From contig JAVTVY010025057.1 of the NCBI GenBank assembly GCA_036873755.1, positions 52,286 to 116,285 on the forward strand: DNA of 64,000 nucleotides, in the 5' to 3' direction. The stretch's first letter is position 1, and each line of letters begins with the position of its first letter. Shown here piece by piece: positions 49,296 through 62,001 of the stretch. The stretch comes from Hanleya hanleyi (taxonomy: Eukaryota > Mollusca > Polyplacophora > Lepidopleurida > Hanleyidae). A program made the translations under genes and the position numbers. The notes under the pieces are model-generated. The model was not told the DNA's origin. It made no database searches and saw nothing but the letters and a program-made list of their open reading frames with translations.

Positions 49296-49532
49296 ATGTG
49301 AAAGACCCATGTGAAGGGCGAGTGTGCAGTTTTGGTGCCCGTTGTGTGCCTTCTCTAGATTTGACAGCGGCTCGGTGCGAATGTCCGGCCAGGTGCGATT
49401 CTTATGGTGACAACATTGGCAGCACACCTGTCTGTGGCAACGACGGCATAGACTACCCCAACATGTGCGAAATGCGCCGTGCAGCCTGTCGACAGATGAA
49501 AGACATCCGAGTCAAGTACTATGGAAAATGTG
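49296..49532 (+). CDS. AGRN: Agrin-like exon: Kazal/follistatin domain 2
   Basis: A 237 bp exon with acceptor ATCCGCCAG (ends 49295) and donor GTGAGT (from 49533), phase 1 at both ends. It encodes a complete ten-cysteine Kazal module (cysteines at residues 6, 11, 17, 28, 30, 34, 47, 58, 65, 79). It begins DPCEGRVCSFGARC and has CGNDGIDYP instead of the usual CGSDGVTY. The DYP variant and the longer spacing before it (an insert around DSYGDNIGST) are what I know from the second Kazal domain of agrin, which follows the domain matched by the exon at 36971-37183. Equal phases allow the domain to be skipped or joined without frameshift. Further agrin exons (remaining Kazal, laminin EGF, SEA, laminin G) are not in the window. 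Confidence 0.87.
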
Positions 49533-49854
49533 GTGAGTAGATGCATTGAAACTCATGTATGGATATATAATATATATGCATTGCATGCTTTTATCGCCAA
49601 CATGCCCAAAGCTCCCCGTTGAAAAATATGATATTGCATGGTCAGTTCTTCAATTATTCGATCACTCCACAAATATTCACCATCCCATCCCCCGCTAAAT
49701 TGGGCTCAAATTCCTTTCTGCCCATCTCATTAAGATTATATGTAACAGTGTTTCATTTTTCATTCCATCTGCTTTTAGTTTTGATACATGTACCTTTGGA
49801 GTGAAAATTGCACATTCTTTGAATGGATTATTGAAGATTTGACCATCAACTTTA
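49533..49854. other. Start of the next agrin intron
   Basis: Short unique sequence between the splice donor and the 52 bp satellite. No feature seen. Confidence 0.5.
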
Positions 49855-52800
49855 TTCCAGTTACCTGTACTTCACCTGGTCATCCCTTGTCAATATAATC
49901 CTGCTGTGCTTGGATATCCAGGATAATCCAGTCCAGCATTAATTATCCCATCCTGTCCATCACTGGATTAGATCACCCTGGATAATCCAGTCCATTATCC
50001 CATCCTGTCCATCACTGGATTAGATAACCCTGGATAATCCAGTCCATTATCCCATCCTGTCCATCACTGGATTAGATAACCCTGGATAATCCAGTCCATT
50101 ATCCCATCCTGTCCATCACTGGATTAGATAACCCTGGATAATCCAGTCCATTATCCCATCCTGTCCGTCACTGGATTAGATAACCCTGGATAATCCAGTC
50201 CATTATCCCATCCTGTCCATCACTGGATTAGATAACCCTGGATAATCCAGTCCATTATCCCATCCTGTCCATCACTGGATTAGGATAACCCTGGGATAAT
50301 CCAGTCCATTATCCCATCCTGTCCATCACTGGATTAGATAACCCTGGATAATCCAGTCTATTATCCCATCCTGTCTATCACTGGATAGATATAATTCCTG
50401 GATAATTCCAGTTCATTATCCTATCTCTGTCCGTCACTGGATTAGATAACTCCTGGATAATCCAGTCCATTATCCCATCCTGTCCATCACTGGATTAGAT
50501 AACCCTGGATAATCCAGTCCATTATCCCATCCTGTCCATCACTGGATTAGATAACCCTGGATAATCCAGTCCATTATCCCATCCTGTCCATCACTGGATT
50601 AGATAACCCTGGATAATCCAGTCCATTATCCCATCCTGTCCGTCACTGGATTAGATAACCCTGGATAATCCAGTCCATTATCCCATCCTGTCCATCACTG
50701 GATTAGATAACCCTGGATAATCCAGTCCATTATCCCATCCTGTCCGTCACTGGATTAGATAACCCTGGATAATCCAGTCCATTATCCCATCCTGTCCGTC
50801 ACTGGATTAGATAACCCTGGATAATCCAGTCCATTATCCCATCCTGTCCGTCACTGGATCAGGTAACCCTGGATAATCCAGTATCTCATCTTGTCCATCA
50901 CTGGATCAGATCACCCTGGATAATCCAGTCCATTATCCCATCCTGTCCATCACTGGATTAGATAACCCTGGATAATCCAGTCCATTATCCCATCCTGTCC
51001 ATCACTGGATTAGATAACCCTGGATAATCCAGTCCAGCATTAATTATCCCATCCTGTCCATCACTGGATTAGATAACCCTGGATAATCCAGTCCAGCATT
51101 AATTATCCCATCCTGTCCATCACTGGATTAGATAACCCTGGATAATCCAGCCCATTATCCCATCCTGTCCATCACTGGATTAGATAACCCTGGATAATCC
51201 AGGCCATTATCCCATCCTGTCCATCACTGGATTAGATAACCCTGGATAATCCAGGCCATTATCCCATCCCTGTCCATCACTGGATTAGATAACCTGGATA
51301 ATCAGGCCATTATCCCATCCTGTCCATCACTGATTAGATAACCCTGGATAATCAGGCCATTATCCCATCCTGTCCATCACTGGATTAGATAACCCTGGAT
51401 AATCCAGGCCATTATCCCATCCTGTCCATCACTGGATTAGATAACCCTGGATACTGGATTAGATAACCCTGGATAATCCAGGCCATTATCCCATCCTGTC
51501 CATCACTGGATTAGATAACCCTGGATAATCCAGCCCATTATCCCATCCTGTCCGTCACTGGATCAGGTAACCCTGGATAATCCAGTCCATTATCCCATCC
51601 TGTCCATCACTGGATTAGATAATCCTGGATAATCCAGTATCTCGTCTTGTCCATCACTGGATCAGATCACCCTGGATAATCCAGTCCATTATCTCATCTT
51701 GTCCATCACTGGATCAGATCACCCTGGATAATCCAGTCCATTATCCCATCCTGTCTATCACTGGATCAGATAACCCTGGATAATCCAGTCCATTATCCCA
51801 TCCTGTCCATCACTGGATCAGATAACCCTGGATAATCCAGTCCATTAGTCCAGCATTAATTATCCCATCCTGTCCATCACTGGATCAGATCACCCTGGAT
51901 AATCCAGCGCAGTATCCATCCTGTCCATCACTGGGTTAGATAACCCTGAATAATCCAGTCCAGTATCCCATCTTGTCCATCACTGGATTAGATAACCCTG
52001 GATAATCCAATCCATTATCCCATCAGTGGATTAGTTAACCCTGGATAACCCAGTTCAGTATCTCATCCTTTCCATCACTGAATTTGATAACCCTGGATAA
52101 TCCAGCGCAGTATCCATCCTGTCCATCACTGGATTAGATAACCATGGATAATCCAGTCCATTATCCCATCAGTGGATTAGATAACCCTGAATAATCCAGT
52201 CCAGTATGCCATCCTGTCCATCATTGGATTAGATAACCATGGATAATCCAGTCCAGTATCCCGTCCTGTCCATCACTGGATTAGATAACCCTGGATAATC
52301 CAGTCCAGTATCCCATCCTTGCCATCACTGCATTAGATAACCCCGGATAATCCAATCCATTATCCCATCCTTTCCATCACCGAATTAGATAACCCTGGAT
52401 AATCAGTCCATTATCCCATCCTTTCCATCACTGGATTAGATAACCCCGGATAATCCAGTCCATTATCCCATCCTGTCCATCACTGGATTAGATAACCCTG
52501 GATAATCCAGTCCATTATCCCATCCTGTCCATCACTGGATTAGATAACCCTGGATAATCCAGTCCAGTATCCCATCCTGTCCATCACTGGATTAGATAAC
52601 CCTGGATAATCCAGTCCAGTATCCCGTCCTGTCCATCACTGGATTAGATAACCCTGGATAATCCAGTCCATTATCCCATCACTGGATTAGATAACCCTGG
52701 ATAATCCAGTCCATTATCCCATCCTGTCCATCACTGGATTAGATAACCCTGGATAATCCAGTCCAGTATCCCGTCCTGTCCATCACTGGATTAGATAACC

Positions 52801-53405
52801 CTGGATAATCCAGTCCGTTATCCCATCCTGTCCATCACTGGATTAGATAACCCTGGATAATCCAATCCATTATCCCATCACCGAATTAGATAACCCTGGA
52901 TAATCCAGTCCATTATCCCATCACTGAATTAGATAACCCTGCATAATCCAATACAGTGTCCCATCCTATCCATCACTGGATTTGATAACCCTGGATAATC
53001 CAGTCCATTATCCCATCACTGGATCAGATAACCCTGCATAATCCAATCCAGTGTCCCATCCTATCCATCACTGGGTTTGATAACCCGGGATAATCCAGTC
53101 CATTATCCCTTCATGTCCATCACTGAATTAGATAACCCTGGATAATCCAGGCCATTATCCCATCCTGTCCATCACTGGATTAGATCACCCTGGATAATCC
53201 AGTCCATTATCCCTTCATGTCCATCACTGAATTAGATAACCCTGGATAATCCAGGCCATTATCCCATCCTGCCCATCACTGGATTAGATCACCCTGGATA
53301 GTCCAGTCCATTATCTCATCACTGGATTAGATAGCCTTAAACTCTGGATAATCCAGTACCGTATCCCATCCTGTCCATCACTGGATTTGATAACCCTGGA
53401 TAGTG
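49855..53405. repeat. 52 bp satellite, ~68 copies, hairpin-forming unit
   Basis: About 3.55 kb of a 52 bp unit containing CCATTATCCCATCCTGTCC, ATCACTGGATTAGATAACC and CTGGATAATCCAGT. The positions 50041 and 50093 show the exact 52-base step. Within each unit CTGGATTA and TAATCCAG are inverse, giving an 8 bp stem. Variants include units with an inserted CAGCATTAA, truncated units, and more diverged copies towards the right end. It begins about 320 bases after agrin Kazal exon 2. Confidence 0.96.
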
Positions 53406-54022
53406 CTGGATTTTCTTCATAATGTATGATAATTCAGGATTATTGTCCATTCAGTCAATGGAAAATTCTGGATATCCTGCTTTATCCATTTGCTTGGATA
53501 ATCTGGATAAAGCTGGATATTCCTGGATTCAAGTCAAATGGAAAATCATGAATACTCAAGATAATCCCTCATTAGTAGCCCTTATAACTGTTCAAACACT
53601 ACTGAATTGATTCTAGTTTTAACACTGGAATTGTCCTCAATAGCCATCCAAGCTTTTACAGGGGTATAGAAGCTTTACCATAGCTGGCAGCAATTATTGA
53701 TGAACCTGTTTATAAGTAATCAGAAAAAAACTCAGTAATATCTACCACAGACAACTCATTGATTGACGAGTGTAAAAGCATTATAAATATAATAGATAAA
53801 TGAGATATATTAATAAGTTATAGCCAGACAACCATAATTAGCTTAATTAGCAGTTATGGACAATGCAGGTAAGTATATTTGTTGTTCCATTGACTGTTTC
53901 CAGGTAGGTAAATGCATATTGATTCATTCCAGTTTATGGCTATTTTATTTATCTTGTATGTCATTTAAACAAAAATTGTTTGAGTGGCATTTACTGATGC
54001 CATTTAGAAAGTAGGTAACATT
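53406..54022. other. Non-coding DNA
   Basis: Sequence next to the satellite contains degraded GGATA/CTGGAT motifs up to about 53530, then ordinary AT-rich DNA. No gene. Confidence 0.5.
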
Positions 54023-54262
54023 TATATCCAATTATTTTTAGGATGACACTTTCTTGGTAATGTACAAATTATTTGTACTTGATGGGCCAGCCTCATGTGA
54101 GGCTCAAACCTGCATCCTCTGAGTGATTAAGAACGCTTGCATTTACTGCTGACGATTTGGTATCAAAATCTGAGGATGGGGGTTCGAGCCTTGCATGGGG
54201 CTGGACTAACAAGCACAAATGCTTTACCAAGAAAGTGTCATCCTAAAAACAATTGGATAAAA
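54023..54262. mobile_element. Foldback element with B-box-like arms
   Basis: Inverted repeat of about 95 bases per arm. Left arm TATCCAATTATTTTTAGGAT (54025) onward through GGCTCAAACC to CATCCTC; right arm GAGGATGGGGGTTCGAGCC (54172) through to ATCCTAAAAACAATTGGAT (54257). The central loop is about 55 bases. The right arm has GGTTCGAGCC, which resembles a tRNA B box, and the left has the same in the other orientation (GGTTTGAGCC). No full tRNA fold is present. Structurally parallel to 24761-25056, though the sequences differ. Confidence 0.75.
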
Positions 54263-54812
54263 CTTTAGAATATTGGTCAGTACTCTGGAATAACACATAT
54301 TATGGTGACAAATTCTAGGTAGTATGGACATGACGTTTCCTCGCAGATATACTATATTTATTGAACTTTTTCAAACACTGACACTACATGTAGTTGATCT
54401 ACAATGAAACATCCTACCTCATCCAATAAAAGGAGAAGTTGGCATCCATAGTATTGTGTAATATCTTGAACTGTACTTAATCATCCCTTTCAACTGGGAT
54501 GAATATTAAGGGATATGAATCGTACCCCGACATCAAAGGCGCCGCCGCGAGCCCACGCTGAATGTATGTCTCGCCCCTCTACGCGCGTGAGCCTTTGCAT
54601 CGCCTAGTTTTCGTCACGAATTCATTCCAGATTTTACCAGATTTATAGACTTTCTTCTGCAGCAATTGGCATCAGATTATTTGATCGAGACAGGTACTAT
54701 TTTGAGAGAAGAAACTTTTGAGAGATTTTCATCGAAAATATGCATATTTTCATGACAACTTTCGACCGCTCTGCGCTGCCGATAACGGAGCGGGGAGGAA
54801 AAACTCATTTTT
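54263..54812. other. Non-coding DNA
   Basis: No gene supported. A GC-richer patch (54536-54620, GGCGCCGCCGCGAGCC) stands out but has no recognisable feature. Confidence 0.45.
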
Positions 54813-56316
54813 ACCCCTCGGCCAAAATTTGGCCGAAGGGTATTGTCGTCGTCATGTACGTCTGTCCGTCACACCTTTCTCGTTACCAAGATATCTTCAG
54901 AACGACTTACCCTAGGCACACCAAACTTGCAGTGCACATCCGTATGCTTGTGGCCCAGAACCCTATTGAATCTGGACCTGATTGGTTAGAAACTTTGGCG
55001 GCCATCTTTAATTTATGCGAAACCATCACAGCTTTCTTGTTACCAAGATATCTTTAGAACGACTCACCCTAGGCACCCCAAACTTGCACTGCACATCCAT
55101 ATGCTCATGACCTAGAACCCTATTGAATCTGGACCTGATTGGTTCGAAACTTTGGCGGCCATATTTAATTTATGCGAAATCATTAATCTTGTGTATCTTA
55201 GGTACCATTTCTCTGTTCAGTGTGAAACTTGGTATAGATCATCGATGCATCAAGAAACTTCAAAGGAATGACCAAACCAGTTTCCCTGATTCGGTGAAAA
55301 CCTTGGCGGCCATCTTTAATTTATGCAAAATCTTCAATGATATATATCTCTGATACCATTCAAGTGTTCTATACGAAACTTGGTATACAGCATCGATGTA
55401 TCAAGAGATCTGCAATGTATAGCCACATCAGTTCCTCTGAGTGGCGGGAAGGATGGGCGGCCATCTTTAATTTATGCAAAATCATTAATGATCTCTATCT
55501 CTGATACTGTTCGAGTGCTCGATGTAAAATTTGGTATATATCATCGAAGCATCAATAGACTTATGATAAATGACAGTTCTGGCGTTTCTGATTGGGCGGA
55601 ACCTTGGTGGCCATCTTTAATTTATGCAAAATCTTCAATGATATATATCTTTGATACCATTTCAGTGTTCTATATGAAACTTGGTATCCAGCATCGATGT
55701 ATCAAGAGACTTGCAATGAATAACCACATCGGTTCCTCTGAGTGGCGGGAAGGATGGGCGGCCATCTTTAATTTATGCGAAATCATTAATGATCTATATC
55801 TCTGATACGGTTCAAGTGCTCAATGTAAAATTTGGTATACATCATCGATGTATCAATAGACAGTTCTGGTTTTTCTGCTTGGGCGGAAACCTTGGTGGCC
55901 ATCTTTAATTTATGCAAAATCTTTAATGATGTTTATCTTTGATACCATTTCAGTGTTCTATATGAAACTTGGTATACAGAATCTATGTATCAAGAGACTT
56001 GCAATGAATAACCACATCAGTTTCTCTGAGTGGTGGGAAGGATGGGCGGCCATCTTTCATTTATGCGAAATCATTAGGGATCTCTATCTCAGATAATTTT
56101 CAAATGTTCGATGTAAAATTTGGTATACATCGTCGATGCATCAACAGACTTATGTAATGAATACCGGTTTCTCTGATTGGACGGAAACGTTGGAGGCCAT
56201 TTCTAATGGCAAAATTTTTCATAATCTGTATATTTGTTACTTGACTGCTTGGTGTTCCTGAAGTCTTGTTTTAAATTGAATACATTATGAATGGCTGGCA
56301 CCCAGAGCCGAGGGGT
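54813..56316. mobile_element. Hairpin-start TIR element, long copy (ACCCCTCGGC family)
   Basis: Begins ACCCCTCGGCCAAAA and its hairpin partner TTTTGGCCGA-type sequence, then TATTGTCGTCGTCATGTACG, and ends GCCGAGGGGT (56307-56316). T runs flank both ends. Same ends as 32936-33454. The interior consists of about eight ~150 bp tandem copies, each with CGGCCATCTTTAATTTATGC (near 54999, 55157, 55306, 55459, 55607, 55759, 55897, 56045), GATACCATTTCAGTGTTC and GAAACTTGGTATA. It has no transposase. Class by structure: pearl/Helentron-type, non-autonomous. Confidence 0.78.
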
Positions 56317-57654
56317 TTTCAGATGCGCAGCTTCGTATTTTCTTTCTTTGTGATTAAACTTCTCATTTATCTCAATCTTTGAAGTATATCTGTGCTAGTT
56401 TTTACAAAATATGCAAGCATGTCATTGACAGTACGCAAAATGTTTTAATTTTCCATTTTCGTTTTTGTAAATAATTGCTCGTGAAAATCGTAAAAATGCC
56501 AAATATCTAGAATTCTGAACAAATCTCACAATTCTTGTACTTTTTTGTGATTGAACTAATCTTTTGGGTCATTTGTTTTTTTAGATTTTTTTTCTCCGTG
56601 CACTAGTTTTGTTTCTTGTCGTTTGCATGATGTATCCCTTTTGCCACTCGTTATGCTGTAAAGGAATTTTTTTTGGTCACCAATCTTGACCTAAATTGAA
56701 TTGACTGGCGTTCACGTTAATGGAGCCTAGTTGACAAGCACGTGTATTCGCCCAGCATTGACCAGCGAAACAGGGCGGGACTCGCAGCGAAGCACATGTG
56801 ACGGTCTTTTGCGCACAAAAAGCCAATCAGTGACGAGGCGTACTAATTAACCAATCACTAATCACTCATTAACATATCAATCAGCAAGACAAACTCTAGT
56901 TCAAAGAGAGGAGCTGCTTTTCATATCCCTCTATACTCGTCCCAGCTTTCGAGGACAGGCTGCATTGAAGGAATTGAAGTGATGTTGATTGGAAGGGAGG
57001 GGGGTCGAGAGTTGGTGACAAGCTTCCTGTTTCATATGTTGCTAAAATCTTAAGCAAATATCAATTATCTATTTCCTGTGTATGTATGACATATGTATGC
57101 ACTGTATGTGTATTTATATTAGGGAAATAAAGAGGATTTAGTTGCAATTTCAGCTTTCTCCTGTTATGAGTCTTGGCATGCATGTTGGTATCCAGATGTT
57201 GTCCAATAGAAGATCAACCTACAGCAATTACAGTGTGCATTACCGGCCCCTATGCTTATAACTGCTGCCAGCTGTTCAAATTTGGTGTTCAGCAAGATCA
57301 TTCCAAACTGTTAGGTTTATTTACTTTGGAGATAGGTTGCACTCCTGAAGAGGCTGGTTTATTTGTGTTGTATGTGCAGTTAACTTAAGGACAAAAACTG
57401 TTCAGTACTTTGTTTTTAGAGTGTATAGCTTATGGGGGTCAATATTACATTTTTAGTACACACAGATGTCTTTAATTATTTTGTTAAATGCAGAATGCAA
57501 TGTGAACCCTGCTACCCCAATTGCATCAATTGGTGAATGGTGGATTTGAGATCTGGTGATTTATATTTGCACTGAGCATTTTATATCATTGATATCCCTT
57601 GCTTCGATTCATTGTTTTATTGACATGGGATATGGCATCACAATACAGCCCTCT
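56317..57654. other. Non-coding DNA
   Basis: No supported gene; a 71-codon frame at 57173-57388 has no motif. Confidence 0.5.
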
Positions 57655-58855
57655 TGTCCTGAAGATATCACATGCAGGGGTCATGTCCACAAGGGATCAC
57701 ATACAGAGGTCATGTCCTCAAGAGGTCACATACTTGGTTCATGTCCACTGGAGGTCATCAACAGGAATCATGTCCTTGAGTGGTCACATGCATGTCCTTA
57801 AGAGATCACATTTAGGGTCATGTCCACAAGTGCACACATACATGGGTCATGTCCTTAAGAGATTACATTTAGGGTCATGTCCACAAGTGCACACATACAT
57901 GGGTCATGTCCTTAAGAGATTACATTTAGGGTCATGTCCACAAGTGCACACATACATGGGTCATGTCCTTAAGAGATCACATTTAGGTCATGTCCACAAG
58001 TGCACACATACATGGGCCAGTGTCCTTAAGAGATTACATTTAGGGTCATGTCCAAGTGCACACATACATGGGTCATGTCCTTAAGAGATCACATTTAGGG
58101 TCATGTCCACAAGTGCACACATACATGGGTCATGTCCTTAAGAGATTATGATTTAGGGTCATGGTTTGGCCAAGTGCACACATGTTGGCTGGGTCATGTC
58201 TCAAGAGATTACATTTAGGGTCATGTCCACAAGTGCACATATATACAGAGATCATGTAAAAGAGAGGCCACATACAGGGGGCATGTCCTTAAGAGATTAC
58301 ATTTAGGGTCATGTCCACAAGTGCACACATACATGGGTCATGTCCTTAAGAGATTACATTTAGGGTCATGTCCACAAGTGCACACATACATGGGTCATGT
58401 CCTTAAGAGATTACATTTAGGGTCATGTCCACAAGTGCACATATACAGAGATCATGTAAAAGATAGGCCACATACAGGGGTCATGTCCTTAAGATATTAC
58501 ATTTAGGGTCATGTCCACAAGTGCACATATAAAGAGATCATGTAAAAGAGAGGCCACATACAGGGGTCATGTCCTTAAGAGATTACATTTAGGGTTATGT
58601 CCACAAGTGCACACATACAGAGATCATGTAAAAGAGAGGCCACATACAGGGGTCATGTCCTTAAGAGATTACATTTAGGGTTATATCCTCAAGCTGTCGC
58701 ATACAGAGGCCCTGTCCTCAAGACGTCACATACAGAGATCATGTAAAAGAGAGGCCACATATGGGTCATGTCCTTATGAGATTACATTTAGGCTTTTCTC
58801 CTTGAGTGGTCACATACAAGGGTCATGTCCTCGAGACATCACATACATCAAAGAC
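57655..58855. repeat. 57 bp minisatellite (GGTCATGTCC type)
   Basis: Core unit of 57 bases made of two halves, each starting GGTCATGTCC. One half continues TTAAGAGATTACATTTAG, the other ACAAGTGCACACATACAT. Outer copies are diverged (CTCAAGAGGTCACATAC). Because 57 is divisible by 3, a long open frame of 161 codons runs through (57599-58084), encoding a 19-residue repeat. I regard this as a consequence of the period. Confidence 0.93.
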
Positions 58856-59431
58856 ATCTTCGATGATCAGCGAAACAGGAAGTCCAAAACTCGCTCCAAG
58901 CTCACTGTCCACCAAATTATCGGACTATTTGCGTATACGGCAATGGAATTAAGCCTGCCATAAAGTAATGCGCTAAAGGGAGACAATTCGTCCGTAACTG
59001 CAGTACCAGTTAACAAAGAATATTGGCAGTTCGTTGCAAATTTCTGATGCCGTCACTGTTCATATCAATCGAAATAATCACAAGATCTCTTCCCATGTGT
59101 AGATATGAATTTGTTTGCCTTTTATTGCGTTTACGGTGAAGTAATTACAATTCATGTGAAATTTCCACGCACATTTTCCGGACTCCATGCTGGTTCTAAA
59201 TTTTAACGATCACGTATAAAGTCTGTCTGTTCATCTTCAATAATCCCGAAAGTCACGGAGAAGGACTCACTTTCTGAGAAATGAAAGCCGATTCCAGTTT
59301 ATTCCTGTGAATTCTTTTTGTCATAATTGGAGCTGGAAGTTAGAAGTTTACTGTATATTGTTCAAGCATTTTATTGACATTTCTTCGAGTTGTTAAATTG
59401 AAATAAAAGAAAACTCAGTATTGATATAATT
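58856..59431. other. Unique DNA interrupting the minisatellite
   Basis: Separates the main GGTCATGTCC array from the next element. No gene. The array resumes in degraded form at about 63357. Confidence 0.45.
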
Positions 59432-62001
59432 AGGGTTGCAAGCCACAGGCGTGCAAACCTATTGTAATTGCTAATGTTTGATTCCGCCGGATTTTGTGTC
59501 AACTGTATCCCGGCCGCTGTTTAACCGATGAAGTCGAAACTTCACATAAGTATTGGGGAATGTGAGATCTAGTGCATATCAAAAGAAGAAGCTGATTGGT
59601 CAGATGGTTCGGCGGCCATCTTGGATTTCCCTAAAATCTTTCAAGATCTTCTCCTCTGGAACCGCTGGGTCGATTGACTCGAAACTTGGTACACATGCTC
59701 AATGGATCTGGGGCTCTCAGATTTGCATTTGAAAATTTGTTCCGTAAAACAAGATGGCCGCCATTAACCAATCAAAATTGTCGGTTTTTCAAATAACGGA
59801 TTTGGACGGGGAAAGTGGCTACATATATGCACTGCGATATGGCGATCATGAATATGCAAAAATTTTGGTCCTCAGTCACGTGGTTTGGCCACCATCTTGA
59901 ATTTTGTCAGAAACGGAGCACATCTTGTAGAGCCTATATCTCTGGGACTACGATAGGTACAGCCTTATAGTTTGTAGTATTATATTGTCCAGAAGCAGCT
60001 CTTTCAGAAGTGTGTCTACCCTTTTTACGTAGGTTCAATAGTTTCGCCGCTATAGAGGAATCAAAATTGTCAAATTTTCAAATGAAGACATTATTAGGGT
60101 TGCAAGCCACAGGCGTGCAAACCTATTGTTATTGCTAATGTGTGATTCCGCCGGATTTTGTGTCAACTGTATCCCGGCCGCTGTTTAACCGATGAAGTCG
60201 AAACTTCACATAAGTATTGGGGAATGTGAGATCTAGTGCATATCAAAAGAAGAAGCTGATTGGTCAGATGGTTCGGCGGCCATCTTGGATTTTCCCTAAA
60301 ACCTTTCAAGATCTTCTCCTCTGGAACCGCTGGGTCGATTGACTCGAAACTTGGTACACATGCTCAATGGATCTGGGGCTCTCAGATTTGCATTTGAAAA
60401 TTTGTTCCGTAAAACAAGATGGCCGCCATTAACCAATCAAAATTGTCGGTTTTTCAAATAACGGATTTGGACGGGGAAAGTGGCTACATATATGCACTGC
60501 GATATGGCGATCATGAATATGCAAAAATTTTGGTCCTCAGTCACGTGGTTTGGCCACCATCTTGAATTTTGTCAGAAACGGAGCACATCTTGTAGAGCCT
60601 ATATCTCTGGGACTACGATAGGTACAGCCTTATAGTTTGTAGTATTATATTGTCCAGAAGCAGCTCTTTCAGAAGTGTGTCTACCCTTTTTACGTAGGTT
60701 CAATAGTTTCGCCGCTATAGAGGAATCAAAATTGTCAAATTTTCAAATGAAGACATTATTAGGGTTGCAAGCCACAGGCGTGCAAACCTATTGTTATTGC
60801 TAATGTGTGATTCCGCCGGATTTTGTGTCAACTGTATCCCGGCCGCTGTTTAACCGATGAAGTCGAAACTTCACATAAGTATTGGGGAATGTGAGATCTA
60901 GTGCATATCAAAAGAAGAAGCTGATTGGTCAGATGGTTCGGCGGCCATCTTGGATTTTCCCTAAAACATTTCAAGATCTTCTCCTCTGGAACCGCTGGGT
61001 CGATTGACTCAAAACTTGGTACACATGCTCAATGGATCTGGGGCTCTCAGATTTGCATTTGAAAATTTGTTCCGTAAAACAAGATGGCCGCCATTAACCA
61101 ATCAAAATTGTCGGTTTTTCAAATAACGGATTTGGACGGGGAAAGTGGCTACATATATGCACTGCGATATGGCGATCATGAATATGCAAAAATTTTGGTC
61201 CTCAGTCACGTGGTTTGGCCACCATCTTGAATTTTGTCAGAAACGGAGCACATCTTGTAGAGCCTATATCTCTGGGACTACGATAGGTACAGCCTTATAG
61301 TTTGTAGTATTATATTGTCCAGAAGCAGCTCTTTCAGAAGTGTGTCTACCCTTTTTACGTAGGTTCAATAGTTTCGCCGCTATAGAGGAATCAAAATTGT
61401 CAAATTTTCAAATAATGCCGAAAATCGCATAATTTGAGAAGTATAATTCTGTTCAATATTACACAAACAACGAGTCGGGTTATTCTGAGTTTTGGCTTAG
61501 GTATTCCTTGTATAACTGCTATGATGGCAGTGAAATTGCAGGATGATCGTATTAATAGTTCCGAAGCTATGGTAGAACGTGAAATTTGAGTAGGTCTGAG
61601 CATATGGCTGAAAGTAAGCTTCACAAAAGCACACTGTGAAAAGCACTATCTCCAGACGACTAAATTCCAAGCTCAACTTTCTCCATTCATGTCTTTGTCT
61701 GGACTCCAGGGACCGTTTTCTGTACTTATTTCAACGTACTAACATTTTGATTTCGATGAAGGAGCCGTCTAGGGCACAAACAGAGGCCAGAAACGTGTTT
61801 CCCACGTGCTGCTGACCAAGAAAAAGTGTTTTTGAAGCTCTAAATCCATTTATTAGGAACATTATTAGGGTTGCAAGTCACAGGCGTGCAAACCTATTGT
61901 TATTGCTAATGTGTGATTCCGCCGGATTGTGTGTCAACTGTACCGTTGTTCAACCGATGAAGGTATTGGTATTGGGGAATGTGGAATCTAGTTCATATTA
62001 A

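Noticed and set aside
57599..58084. 161-codon open frame with a 19-residue repeat
   Set aside because: Its length is explained by a 57 bp repeat period divisible by three; diverged units break the frame, and no signal peptide or known repeat protein is evident.
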